Shown here piece after piece: positions 17,532-25,309 of a stretch of DNA of 38,440 nt. Made by a program: the position numbers and the translations under genes. The stretch comes from Deltaproteobacteria bacterium YD0425bin51 (lineage in GTDB: Bacteria; Desulfobacterota; Desulfobacteria; Desulfobacterales; YD0425bin51). The notes under the pieces were generated by a model. That model worked only from the letters and a program-made list of their open reading frames with translations, searched no databases and was not told the origin of the DNA. Position 1 is the stretch's first letter, and each line of letters starts with the position of its first letter. The stretch lies in the NCBI GenBank assembly GCA_002753225.1, contig PDZS01000042.1, positions 1-38,440 of the forward strand, given 5' to 3'.

Positions 17532-17627
17532 GATTTACTTACAGGAACTCCATTTGAAGAATTATCAGATGAATGGGCTTGTCCACAGTGTGGAGCAGGA
17601 AAAGAGATTTTTCAAGAAGTAGAATAA
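17532..17627 (+). pseudogene. C-terminal fragment of rubredoxin
   Basis: After an in-frame TGA (17529-17531) the frame reads TGTPFEELSDEWACPQCG and ends KEIFQEVE at 17625-17627. This is the canonical second half of rubredoxin: the GTPFEDLP loop followed by the C-terminal CP-x-CG iron knuckle. The first knuckle (VCxxCGY) is missing and is replaced upstream by the transposase-like fragment, so it cannot bind iron. Rubredoxins are small anaerobic electron carriers. The next gene, a zinc-ribbon protein, follows after 40 bp. Confidence 0.8.
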
Positions 17628-17667
17628 TTTAATAAACTTATAAAAAAAATTGAAAAGGAGAAATGAT

Positions 17668-17838
17668 ATGTCAAGTTGGAAATGTAATAATTGCGGATAT
17701 ATATTAAAAGAGAATACCCCACCTGAACAATGTCCTTCATGTAAACAGAAATGTGAATTTCTCGATGTCACTTGCTATACCCCTGATTGTCAATGTGAAG
17801 GGATGGATGAAAGAATAGCAAAAAAAGAGCAATCGTAA
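17668..17838 (+). CDS. Small rubredoxin-like zinc-ribbon protein
   Basis: A 56-residue protein starting at ATG 17668 behind AAGGAG. It has two CxxC knuckles: WKCNNCGYILKENTPPEQCPSCK, spaced like the rubredoxin-like domain of rubrerythrin, so it should bind one iron or zinc. The C-terminal part adds further cysteines (VTCYTPDCQCEGMDERI). A longer frame from 17650 lacks ribosome-site support. It follows the rubredoxin remnant and precedes a TIGR01777 gene by 13 bp, giving a short redox operon. A role in electron transfer or oxygen defence is inference. Confidence 0.82.
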   Translation: MSSWKCNNCGYILKENTPPEQCPSCKQKCEFLDVTCYTPDCQCEGMDERIAKKEQS

Positions 17839-17851
17839 CAGGATAAAACCT

Positions 17852-18784
17852 ATGAAAAAGATACTTATTACAGGTGGATCCGGATTTGTCGGAACACATT
17901 TGATTCATTATTTATTAAATCAATCTTATTTGATAACAGCCATAGATCTTGCGTCATCACACCCTGCTATTAATCATCCGTCTTTTCGCTACATCTGTGC
18001 AGACTTGACCAAGACTGGAGAATGGCAGGCCGAAGTAGCTAAAGCAGATGTGATTATTAACTTGGCTGGAACAAACATATTTAAAATATGGAATAAGAAG
18101 TATAAAGAAAAAATATATAACAGTCGAATTTTAACCACTCAGCATATTGTTCAAGCCTTACCGAATAATCGCCAGATACATCTCATAAGCACATCAGCAA
18201 TAGGCTATTATGGAGATCGAAGAACTGAACAACTGAAAGAAAATGAATCTTACGGAAATGATTTTTTAGCAACCGTATGCAGGGATTGGGAAAAGGCAGC
18301 AAATGTGGCTGAAATGCTGAGTCATCATGTCACATTGACTCGATTTGGTGTGGTTTTGAGCCATCAGGGAGGAGCTATGCCCATGATGCTTTTGAGTACG
18401 CTGCTTTTTGGAGGCTGGAAGTTAGGATATGGTGAACAGTGGTTTTCATGGATTCATATTGAAGATTTGATCAGAGCCATTCATTTTATAATCGATCAAA
18501 AAAAGCTTATAGGGCCTGTCAACTTATGTGCTCCTCATCCTATCCAGAACAAGGATTTAACTGAAACTTTGGCAAAAGCACTAAATCGTCCAGCCATATT
18601 TGCAATGCCAGCAAGAATTGTCAAGCTTGCGCTTGGAGAGTTTGGGCAAGCATTGCTTTCAAGTCAACGAGCTATACCTTATAGACTCGATCAAGCAGGC
18701 TTTATATTTAATCATCCATATTTTGTAAACGCTGCCTCAGATATTGTAAGCCTATATCGTAAACAAAAAAATAAGAAAACTTAA
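17852..18784 (+). CDS. TIGR01777 family NAD-dependent epimerase-like protein
   Basis: A 310-residue extended short-chain dehydrogenase fold protein, a usual size for TIGR01777 (E. coli YfcH and cyanobacterial cell-division-associated homologues). The Rossmann motif GGSGFVGTHL is at residues 8-17; INLAGTNIF, STSAIGYYGDR and FSWIHIEDLIRAIHF are family blocks. The active-site Tyr-x3-Lys is not of the standard form, as is usual in this family. The C-terminal domain has GPVNLCAPHPIQNKDLT and the small DUF1731-like end. The natural reaction is unknown. The start is ATG 17852; the reading frame is intact and a ribosome site for the next gene follows the stop. Confidence 0.9.
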   Translation: MKKILITGGSGFVGTHLIHYLLNQSYLITAIDLASSHPAINHPSFRYICADLTKTGEWQAEVAKADVIINLAGTNIFKIWNKKYKEKIYNSRILTTQHIVQALPNNRQIHLISTSAIGYYGDRRTEQLKENESYGNDFLATVCRDWEKAANVAEMLSHHVTLTRFGVVLSHQGGAMPMMLLSTLLFGGWKLGYGEQWFSWIHIEDLIRAIHFIIDQKKLIGPVNLCAPHPIQNKDLTETLAKALNRPAIFAMPARIVKLALGEFGQALLSSQRAIPYRLDQAGFIFNHPYFVNAASDIVSLYRKQKNKKT

Positions 18785-18796
18785 GGAGAACTATCC

Positions 18797-18883
18797 ATGA
18801 ATTTCAAAGAAATAATTCATCAAAGAAGAGCAGTTAATTTTGCTAGTAATGTCAAAGAACTTTTTAATATTATTAGAACTTAA
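18797..18883 (+). pseudogene. Nitroreductase start fused in frame to ISAs1 transposase end
   Basis: AAGGAG at 18783-18788 and ATG 18797 open a 28-codon frame. The first 15 residues, MNFKEIIHQRRAVNF, are a typical nitroreductase N-terminus with the FMN-binding arginines. The next 13, ASNVKELFNIIRT, are the C-terminal end of the ISAs1-like transposase present at 37381-37423, with the same stop codon. The rest of the nitroreductase is gone. An IS insertion followed by deletion of most of the element and the gene explains this. It would have been the last gene of the rubredoxin operon. Confidence 0.75.
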
Positions 18884-18891
18884 CAGCCCTG
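18838..18891 (+). mobile_element. Right end of an ISAs1-family insertion sequence (remnant)
   Basis: Positions 18841-18892 match 37381-37432 with two mismatches. The segment includes the transposase stop and ends CTTAACAGCCCTG, whose complement CAGGGCTGTTAAG resembles ISAs1-family terminal repeats. The remainder of the element is deleted here. Confidence 0.7.
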
Positions 18892-18955
18892 CAAGCCAAG
18901 CGTGGCTGACGAAACATGGTAGCTGTACATATAGCATCCGATACTTAAAACCAAA

Positions 18956-18988
18956 GATAGCGCGACTTTTTATATCAGTCGTGCTATC
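18956..18988 (-). terminator. Intrinsic terminator of the VOC-protein gene
   Basis: A 12-bp stem (GATAGCACGACT / AGTCGCGCTATC with one G-T-type mismatch) and 9-base loop overlaps the stop codon of the leftward gene at 18984. A TTT-rich tract follows on the minus strand (TTTGGTTTT). Confidence 0.75.
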
Positions 18989-19562
18989 TTTTAGAAAAAA
19001 TCATTCCCTCTCCAGGATATATAACTCTTTCAGAACTCAAAGTCCGATGTTTTACTTCAGGCCAATGATGAGGTTGAGGTTCACTTCCCTCAAGAGCAAT
19101 ACTGGTCGGTTGCTTATCTTTCATCTCCGGATGTTTCCGCAGATCTATTTCAGGGACTGGTGCACTGAATTCAATTGGGATATGATTTGGATCAAAAGTA
19201 TAAATGGAATGAATAAATCCGTGATTAATAACTTCAGATACCCAAATCTCTGCAGCTTCTAGCTTATCTTTCAAATTCCAAAGGTCTTCAGAAGATTCAA
19301 CTTCAAAAGATACATGATCAAATGCAAACGGCTTTTTAACAGGAGCTCCGTGATCTTTGAGTTCAATTTTTTCAACATCCGGCCACTCAAAAAAGGCGAT
19401 CATGTCATGTTTTGATATTTCAAAAAAATAGTGCCTGTAGCCAGGCCTTCCTATTCCTGCTACAAGACGCATACCCAATAAATCTCTCCAAAACCGGATC
19501 GTTTGGTCCATGTTGCTTGTGGCCATTGCTAAATGGTTTATTCCTTTATAATGTATTTGCAT
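18984..19562 (-). CDS. VOC-superfamily (glyoxalase/dioxygenase) protein
   Basis: A 192-residue protein with the paired beta-alpha-beta-beta-beta modules of the vicinal-oxygen-chelate fold. Metal-ligand candidates are the His of GINHLAMAT near the start, the His of FDHVSFEVE in the second half and the Glu of HIPIEFS. DPNHIPIEFS is the typical end of the second module. The C-terminal ~50 residues (PTSIALEGSEPQPHHWPEV) are an extra tail. The metal is probably Fe(II), Mn or Zn, and the substrate is unknown. The start is ATG 19562. It is isolated, with its terminator overlapping the stop. Confidence 0.87.
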   Translation of the reverse strand: MQIHYKGINHLAMATSNMDQTIRFWRDLLGMRLVAGIGRPGYRHYFFEISKHDMIAFFEWPDVEKIELKDHGAPVKKPFAFDHVSFEVESSEDLWNLKDKLEAAEIWVSEVINHGFIHSIYTFDPNHIPIEFSAPVPEIDLRKHPEMKDKQPTSIALEGSEPQPHHWPEVKHRTLSSERVIYPGEGMIFSKR

Positions 19563-19566
19563 ATTT

Positions 19567-19659
19567 TCAAATAAAAAGTCTGAATGATTTATCTGAATTG
19601 TACCTGATTAACATCACAGGATTTTCTTTCATTGATAGGATATTAGGTCTTTCTTCCAT
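19567..19659 (-). CDS. Possible 30-residue leader or remnant ORF upstream of VOC gene
   Basis: ATG 19659 follows an AAGGGG-like site and encodes 30 residues (MEERPNILSMKENPVMLIRY...) ending 4 bp before the VOC start codon. It may be a leader peptide or the leftover beginning of a deleted gene. No similarity is recognised, and at this base composition a chance ORF is possible. Confidence 0.25.
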   Translation of the reverse strand: MEERPNILSMKENPVMLIRYNSDKSFRLFI

Positions 19660-19804
19660 TTTTTAACCCCTTTCTAATGCTTTAATCGTTATTTTTTTAT
19701 TATCCTAAAAGTATGTCAAATATTTCATTTGAATGAAGAGGAAGAAATCAGTGTAACAATCATCTTGTCTATTAATGACGGAAAACTCTTGAAATATGAG
19801 GGAA

Positions 19805-20545
19805 TCAATGGCCATATGATTCATTTTCATCATTTTTTGATGCAAATTCCCAATTAATGAGTTTTTCAATGACCGTATGAATATAATCAGAGCGACGATT
19901 TTGATAATCTAGGTAATAGGCATGCTCCCACAAATCAATTGTCATAAGCGGTTTCATACCCTGAATCATGGGGCTATCAGCATTTGCCGTCTTTACAATC
20001 TCCAGTTTGTTTCTATATGAAACCAGCCAGACCCAGCCGCTTCCAAATAGCGTTGTCGATATATCAAAGAGCTGTTTTTTGAATCCCTCAAGGCTATCAA
20101 ACGACTTGTTGATCTTTTGCTTCAGTTGGGTAGAAGGCTCAGTCATCTTATTGTAACTTAAGCTCTGCCAATAGAATGTGTGATTCCACATTTGTGACGC
20201 ATTATTAAAAATCTGGAATTTATCATCATTCCCATACGTTTTTAAAATGACTTTTTCCAGGGGCATGCCATAAAATTCAGTTCCATTTATTAATTTATTC
20301 AGGTTTTCAAAGTAGCCCTTATGATGTTTATGATAATGGAAGGCAATGGTCTTTGCTGAAATTAAAGGCTCTAGTCCATTTTCAGGAAAAGGTAACGGTG
20401 GTAAAGAAATAGTTTTTACAGTTTGACTTGTACATGATAGTCCGGAACAAACTGCAACTGCTGCTATTGCAAGCCCTGATGTTGCCATCAGAAATTGCCT
20501 CCTGTTCAGTTTCTTATCATGAGTATCCCTGTTTTGAATATTCAT
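19805..20545 (-). CDS. sodB: Fe-type superoxide dismutase with Tat signal
   Basis: A 246-residue Fe/Mn superoxide dismutase (2 superoxide to oxygen plus peroxide). An N-terminal extension of ~45 residues carries a twin-arginine signal, LNRRQFLMATSGLAIAAVAV, so the folded, metal-loaded enzyme should be exported to the periplasm. Metal ligands: His70 (FHYHKHH), His122 (MWNHTFYW), Asp204 and His208 (DLWEHAYYLDY). The glutamine of NASQMWNH (Gln118) is at the position typical of iron-type enzymes. FGSGWVWL is the usual core. The start is ATG 20545. A katG remnant lies divergently beyond a 340-bp gap. Iron specificity is inferred from that glutamine only. Confidence 0.93.
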   Translation of the reverse strand: MNIQNRDTHDKKLNRRQFLMATSGLAIAAVAVCSGLSCTSQTVKTISLPPLPFPENGLEPLISAKTIAFHYHKHHKGYFENLNKLINGTEFYGMPLEKVILKTYGNDDKFQIFNNASQMWNHTFYWQSLSYNKMTEPSTQLKQKINKSFDSLEGFKKQLFDISTTLFGSGWVWLVSYRNKLEIVKTANADSPMIQGMKPLMTIDLWEHAYYLDYQNRRSDYIHTVIEKLINWEFASKNDENESYGH

Positions 20546-20887
20546 ATATCCTCCTATGGTTAAAATTAGTGGTTAATTCCGTTGATATAGAAATTATCAA
20601 AATATATACCAGCAATTCATATTTTGTAAATGACTAAAATGAGTACAAATCTGAATAAATGTTCTCCTCAATTTGTATCATGAAACATATATGTCTCAAA
20701 CAAGATAGACAGCTTTCACTTTCATGTATATCATTATTATGCTCTATATTGTATTGATAAAAATGATGTAAATGATTGGCATGAATTTTGTAGCTTTAAT
20801 CTGAATAAAACCTTTTCAAAAAGGAAATTTAGGGGTATATTCTAAAGGGATAGTTCATCAAACATGATTTAGCCCACCAATGGAATA
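20546..20887. other. Intergenic region, divergent
   Basis: About 340 bp of AT-rich DNA between the leftward dismutase and the rightward katG remnant. Apart from the sigma-54-like element at 20776-20791 I see no gene, hairpin or repeat of note. Confidence 0.5.
20776..20791 (+). promoter_or_regulatory. Candidate sigma-54 promoter before katG remnant
   Basis: TTGGCATGAATTTTGT has the GG-N10-G spacing and TGGCAT of a -24 element, but the -12 dinucleotide is GT instead of GC. It would drive the katG remnant and possibly the aldehyde dehydrogenase about 330 bp downstream. Confidence 0.35.
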
Positions 20888-21085
20888 TTGTTAAATGCCG
20901 AGGCCAACACAAATGACAGAGGAGAGAAGCATGCAAAACTTGAAAATCCGCTTGCCGCTGTTCAAATGGGACTTATTTATGTTAACCCGGATCCGGTTGC
21001 CGCTGGTCGTGACGTTCGAGAGACCTTCGCGCGTATGGCAATGAATGATGAATTATTTTTGAAATACTCAGTTTTTTTTGATTAA
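20888..21085 (+). pseudogene. katG: Remnant of catalase-peroxidase KatG
   Basis: A 65-codon frame whose middle matches KatG: LENPLAAVQMGLIYVNP, then DPVAAGRDVRETFARMAMNDE. In functional KatG a six- to seven-residue loop (EGP.GN) separates NP from DPVA; here it is deleted. The Tyr of LIYVNP is the conserved crosslink tyrosine, but the heme-ligand His (GGHTFGKTHG), the distal Trp/His and the rest of the ~730-residue protein are absent. The segment has visibly higher G+C than its flanks. The beginning and end residues are unrelated. It is a fossil of lost peroxide defence, probably acquired by transfer. Full-length start and stop cannot be assigned. Confidence 0.82.
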
Positions 21086-21115
21086 CTATATAACTAAAGA
21101 AAAGAAGAGAGAAAA

Positions 21116-22486
21116 ATGCCAAACATTAAGGATACAATAGTCTCACAACGTAATTTCTTCTCAACTCATCAAACAAAAGATATTGAAGTTCGCATTCAAA
21201 ATCTGGAAGCACTTAGGCATGCCATTCATCTTTATGAAGAAAAGCTATATGAAGCACTCTTTAAGGATCTGCATAAATCTGCTTTTGAAAGCTATGCAAC
21301 TGAAATTGGAATAGTGCTCAATGAGATCACCTACCATATCAATAACTTGAAAAACTGGCTAATGGAAAAAAAAGTTAGCACGCCTCTGATACAATTGCTT
21401 TCATGGAGTTATATTGTGCCTGAGCCTTATGGGGTTGTATTGATTATGGCGCCCTGGAATTATCCTTTCCAACTGCTTATGATGCCTCTTATTGGAGCTA
21501 TTTCTGCCGGGAATTGTGTTGTTTTAAAGCCTGGCGAACTATCTCGCCATACTGCTGCTGTGATTGCCGATATGATCGGGGAGACGTTTGACTCCCAGTA
21601 TATTTCTATTTTTTCAGGTGGAAAGGAAACCAATCAGGAACTACTGAACGAAAAATTTGATTTTATATTTTTTACTGGCAGCTCTGGACTTGGAAGGTTG
21701 GTAATGATGGAAGCTGCAAAACATCTGACACCTGTGTGCCTGGAATTGGGTGGAAAAAGTCCATGCATAGTTGATTTGGATGCAAATTTAGATTTAGCTT
21801 CCAAGCGGGTGGCCTGGGGAAAGTATTTAAATGCAGGTCAGACCTGTGTAGCACCTGATTATCTTATGGTTCATGATTCCGTTAAGGACACACTTCTCCA
21901 TAAAATCAAAGCCTGCATTCAAAAATTTTATTCAGAAAACCCAAAAGAAACCCCAGATTATTGCCGAATCATCAATGAAGTACATTTTAACCGCCTGATT
22001 CGCTTGATGGAATCAGGACAAATTATTTTTGGCGGAGAAAATGATAGTAAAGATTTCTACATATCTCCTACCATAATAGATCATGTCCCTCCAGATTCTC
22101 CTATTATGCAGGAAGAAATTTTTGGTCCAATATTGCCCATTATGACTTTTTATGAGCTTTATGAAGCAATTCAGTTTGTAAATGATCATCCTAAACCATT
22201 GGCATTATATTATTTTTCTTCTGATGAAGCAAAACAGAAAGAGATTATTAAAAAAACATCTTCAGGGGGTGTTGTCATAAACGATACTATTGTTCATCTG
22301 ATCAATCCAAATCTTCCGTTTGGAGGAGTTGGAAACAGTGGAATTGGGAGTTATCATGGCAAATATAGTTTTGATATTTTTTCTCATCATAAATCAATTT
22401 TGAAAAAATCAACACTCGTTGATTTGCCCATTCGTTATGCACCATTTAAAAACAAGCTATCTTTTATAAAACGGCTAATGAAATGA
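21116..22486 (+). CDS. Aldehyde dehydrogenase, class 3-like
   Basis: A 456-residue NAD(P)-dependent aldehyde dehydrogenase of the short class-3 (ALDH3/coniferyl aldehyde dehydrogenase) type, which lacks the N-terminal extension of class 1/2 enzymes. Active-site residues: Asn of APWNYPF (about 115), Glu210 in CLELGGKSP, Cys244 in NAGQTCVAPDY. Cofactor contacts are VVLKPGELS and FTGSSGLGR; the C-terminal block is NPNLPFGGVGNSGIGSYHG. There is no signal peptide. The start is ATG 21116. It oxidises aliphatic or aromatic aldehydes to acids. It lies upstream of an exported amino-acid decarboxylase, but about 190 bp apart, so a shared pathway is speculative. Confidence 0.93.
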   Translation: MPNIKDTIVSQRNFFSTHQTKDIEVRIQNLEALRHAIHLYEEKLYEALFKDLHKSAFESYATEIGIVLNEITYHINNLKNWLMEKKVSTPLIQLLSWSYIVPEPYGVVLIMAPWNYPFQLLMMPLIGAISAGNCVVLKPGELSRHTAAVIADMIGETFDSQYISIFSGGKETNQELLNEKFDFIFFTGSSGLGRLVMMEAAKHLTPVCLELGGKSPCIVDLDANLDLASKRVAWGKYLNAGQTCVAPDYLMVHDSVKDTLLHKIKACIQKFYSENPKETPDYCRIINEVHFNRLIRLMESGQIIFGGENDSKDFYISPTIIDHVPPDSPIMQEEIFGPILPIMTFYELYEAIQFVNDHPKPLALYYFSSDEAKQKEIIKKTSSGGVVINDTIVHLINPNLPFGGVGNSGIGSYHGKYSFDIFSHHKSILKKSTLVDLPIRYAPFKNKLSFIKRLMK

Positions 22487-22515
22487 ATACTTAAACATAA
22501 TTGCAGGAGATATTA

Positions 22516-22532
22516 TGTAGAAATATTCTACA
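22516..22532 (+). terminator. Weak hairpin after aldehyde dehydrogenase
   Basis: TGTAGAA-ATA-TTCTACA, a perfect 7-bp stem with three-base loop about 30 bp past the stop. It lacks a long U-tract, so termination is uncertain. Confidence 0.3.
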
Positions 22533-22678
22533 CATAATTCCTTTATAAATATTGATTTTTGAATAATAAAAGATTACTAATATTACGCATAAGTTCTAAA
22601 CTTTTCAGGATATTTTCACCTTATAGAAAGGTATTTTATACAAATTCAACTTTCCTAAACCCTTGTAGGAGGGATAAT

Positions 22679-24610
22679 ATGAGCATAAAGAAACATTTTT
22701 TTGTACTGTGGGTGATAATTTTTTTTGTTCCGGCTGTAGTTTTTTCTTATGCCTCCGAAAGCGATTATAAGACAGATGCTCTTTTCCTTGGCACAAAGGG
22801 TGAGAACAGTGATTTCTTTCTGGATATGCTCAATATGATGATCAAAGAGCATATAAACTGGCGGCAAAGTTTTCATCCTGAGGATAAACCTGCTATAAGC
22901 AAAGAAATCTTAAATTCACCTGATGCAATCGATACGCGAAAAAAAGTTAAAAAAGCTTTATCAGAGCTATCTATCCGCATGAAAGAAGGATCAAATCCAT
23001 GGTTTTCATCCAGATATTTAGGACACATGACTTCTGATTTGCTTTTACCTGGAGCTCTTGCTTATATGGCAGCTCTTCTGTATAACTCAAACAATGTTGT
23101 TTATGAGGCTGGACAGGCTACTACGAAAATGGAATTGGAAGTGGGACTTCAATTGGCTGAACTACTTGGATACGATCAGAAAAAAGCATGGGGAAACATA
23201 ACATCTGGTGGTACAAATGCTAATTTTCAAGCCATCTGGTATGCTCGTAACTTGAAGTCTTTTCCTTTAGCTGTAAAAGCAGTGCTGCCTGATTTAGTTA
23301 AAGGAAAGAGCAGGCAAAAGCTTTTAAACATGACAGTTAGTGAAACTTTGGATCTATTAGATAAAGTTAAAAATAGCACTAAATATGAAGCTGTTCTCAA
23401 ACATACGGTTAAAGGAACAGGAGTCGACCCTAAAGAAATTGGCAAACTTCTTGTGCCTCAATCTCGGCATTATTCATGGGATAAAGCAATGGATGTTTTC
23501 GGCATTGGTACTGAAAATTTGATCACTGTTCCGGTAGATATAAATTACCGCATGGATATAGATGCGTTAGACCATATAATCGCTGGTTTGGTTCAAAAAA
23601 ATATTCCTATTCTGGCTGTAGTTTCAGTGCTTGGAAGCACTGAGGAAGGATCAGTGGATGAAACATATAGAATTGCTTCACTGCGCGATAAATATGCTCG
23701 TCAAGGCATTGGTTTTTATTACCATATTGATGCAGCTTACGGAGGATACATTCGTAGCATGTTTATTGATGAATCCGGAGCATTTATGAGTCTTGAGCAA
23801 GCCAGAAAAACTGCTCAAAAGCGTTATCATATTACCGAATCAGCATCATGGCCACAAGAACAAGTTTATGAAGCTTATAAAGCTGTGCCTCAAGCAGATT
23901 CTGTAACTATTGATTGTCATAAGCTCGGCTACATCCCTTACCCAGCTGGAGCAATTGTTTTTAAGGACAAACGAATTCTATCAATTCAGACCTTTCATGC
24001 CGCTTATGTCAAGGATACACGAGCTAATGCTCCTGTGAGCATAGGACATTATGTTCTTGAAGGTTCCAAACCTGGTGCATCTGCTGCTGCGGCGTGGACT
24101 GCGCATCAAGTATCTCCTCTGAATGTAAGTGGCTATGGCCAGATTCTCGGACGAACGATTAAGACTGCTAATATGCTCTATGATTTAATGATAAAAACCG
24201 AACCTTTCGAGACAAAAAATGGTCGTAAATATCGTATTATAGTTCTTATTAAGCCGGATTTAAATATTGTTGACTATGTTATCAAGGAAGTAAGTAATCC
24301 CAGCCTTGAAGCTATGAATAAACTGAATCAGGCAATTTACGATGAATGTTCTTATGTTTCAGGAAACCTGATGAAAAAGGATTTCATTACATCCAAGACA
24401 ACATTTTCACCTTCGGAATATGGCAACATACCGCTTGTATTTGTTCGTAAATGCGGATTAAGTGATGCTGAGTGGAATAAAACTCAATCTGTACTAGTCT
24501 TACGCTCAACTGTCATGACAACATATCTATCTGATGAATCTGAGTTTACAGCTTATTTTTCCAACTTGATTGAAATTATGAAAAAAGTAATCAGTAAGAT
24601 TGAAATATGA
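22679..24610 (+). CDS. Exported PLP-dependent decarboxylase, tyrosine decarboxylase-like
   Basis: A 643-residue group II pyridoxal-phosphate decarboxylase closest in layout to Enterococcus-type tyrosine decarboxylase. The chosen start is ATG 22679 behind AGGAGGG; an in-frame TTG at 22559 lacks a ribosome site. Residues 1-26 form a Sec signal peptide (MSIKKHFFVLWVIIFFVP...FSYA), unusual for this normally cytosolic class. Motifs: GHMTSDLLLPGALAYMAALL, TTKMELEVGLQLAELLGY, SGGTNANFQAIWYARN, HIDAAYGGY (PLP Asp), IDCHKLGYIPYPAG with the Schiff-base Lys at about 415, and LEGSKPGASAAAAW. All catalytic residues are present. The stop overlaps the next start by four bases (ATGA), coupling translation. 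Substrate (tyrosine, DOPA or other) is inferred. Confidence 0.87.
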   Translation: MSIKKHFFVLWVIIFFVPAVVFSYASESDYKTDALFLGTKGENSDFFLDMLNMMIKEHINWRQSFHPEDKPAISKEILNSPDAIDTRKKVKKALSELSIRMKEGSNPWFSSRYLGHMTSDLLLPGALAYMAALLYNSNNVVYEAGQATTKMELEVGLQLAELLGYDQKKAWGNITSGGTNANFQAIWYARNLKSFPLAVKAVLPDLVKGKSRQKLLNMTVSETLDLLDKVKNSTKYEAVLKHTVKGTGVDPKEIGKLLVPQSRHYSWDKAMDVFGIGTENLITVPVDINYRMDIDALDHIIAGLVQKNIPILAVVSVLGSTEEGSVDETYRIASLRDKYARQGIGFYYHIDAAYGGYIRSMFIDESGAFMSLEQARKTAQKRYHITESASWPQEQVYEAYKAVPQADSVTIDCHKLGYIPYPAGAIVFKDKRILSIQTFHAAYVKDTRANAPVSIGHYVLEGSKPGASAAAAWTAHQVSPLNVSGYGQILGRTIKTANMLYDLMIKTEPFETKNGRKYRIIVLIKPDLNIVDYVIKEVSNPSLEAMNKLNQAIYDECSYVSGNLMKKDFITSKTTFSPSEYGNIPLVFVRKCGLSDAEWNKTQSVLVLRSTVMTTYLSDESEFTAYFSNLIEIMKKVISKIEI

Positions 24611-25194
24611 GCCCAATTACTCATCTTTTAATCAGTTGGAGATTTGCAGAAATAACAAGCCAAAATGAAAGAAACTGTGCTTTTGTAACGTGGGCTGGAG
24701 TACTTCCAGATATTGATGGATTAGGGGTAATAATTGATATGTTGTACAATTTTTTTGGATATAATTCCCCCATGTTTTATCATAGATTTCATCACATTGT
24801 GTTACATGGATTATTTGGAAGCATTATAATACCATTCTTTTTCACTATAAGAGCAAAAGATAAGCTTAAATTTTTTCTAACAGCATTTTTATGCGTCCAT
24901 ATTCATCTTATATGCGATATTGTTGGTTCAAGAGGTCCAACTGAGTTAGATATTTGGCCGATTTATTATCTTGAACCGTTTTCAGAACAACTGAAACTAA
25001 GTTGGTCAGGTCAATGGGAGCTTAATTCCTGGCAAAATATATTAATTACATCCTTTATACTTGGGGGTGTATTCGTAAAAACCATTCGAAATGGACATTC
25101 AATAGTAAGTATATTCAATAAAGAGGCTGATGCAATTTTCGTAAAAGTGGTTCAGCAAAGATGGTATGAATTAATGAAATTTTTTGTAAAATAA
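24607..25194 (+). CDS. Membrane-bound DUF457/YdjM-like metal-dependent hydrolase
   Basis: A 195-residue multi-pass membrane protein. Near the start it has MSPITHLLISW and VLPDIDGLGVIID, then FYHRFHHIVLHGLFGSI, and a HIHLICDIVGS motif; histidines and aspartates at these places match the DUF457/YdjM group of membrane-bound metal-dependent hydrolases. Four or five hydrophobic stretches are visible. It overlaps the decarboxylase stop by 4 bp, so the two are co-translated. The family's biochemical role is poorly known. It might act on a membrane lipid or be needed for the exported decarboxylase; both are guesses. Confidence 0.72.
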   Translation: MSPITHLLISWRFAEITSQNERNCAFVTWAGVLPDIDGLGVIIDMLYNFFGYNSPMFYHRFHHIVLHGLFGSIIIPFFFTIRAKDKLKFFLTAFLCVHIHLICDIVGSRGPTELDIWPIYYLEPFSEQLKLSWSGQWELNSWQNILITSFILGGVFVKTIRNGHSIVSIFNKEADAIFVKVVQQRWYELMKFFVK

Positions 25195-25309
25195 AACAGT
25201 TATTGATAAAGATTAAATTATTTATGAAGATTATTAATCTTGGACAAGTACTTCCTGAACTCTTTCATACTTAATTTTATGTCTTCTTCATTAACAAGGT
25301 TAAGAATAT

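Noticed and set aside
22559..22678. Longer start (TTG) for the decarboxylase
   Set aside because: No ribosome site, and AGGAGGG sits just before ATG 22679, which gives a clean signal peptide.
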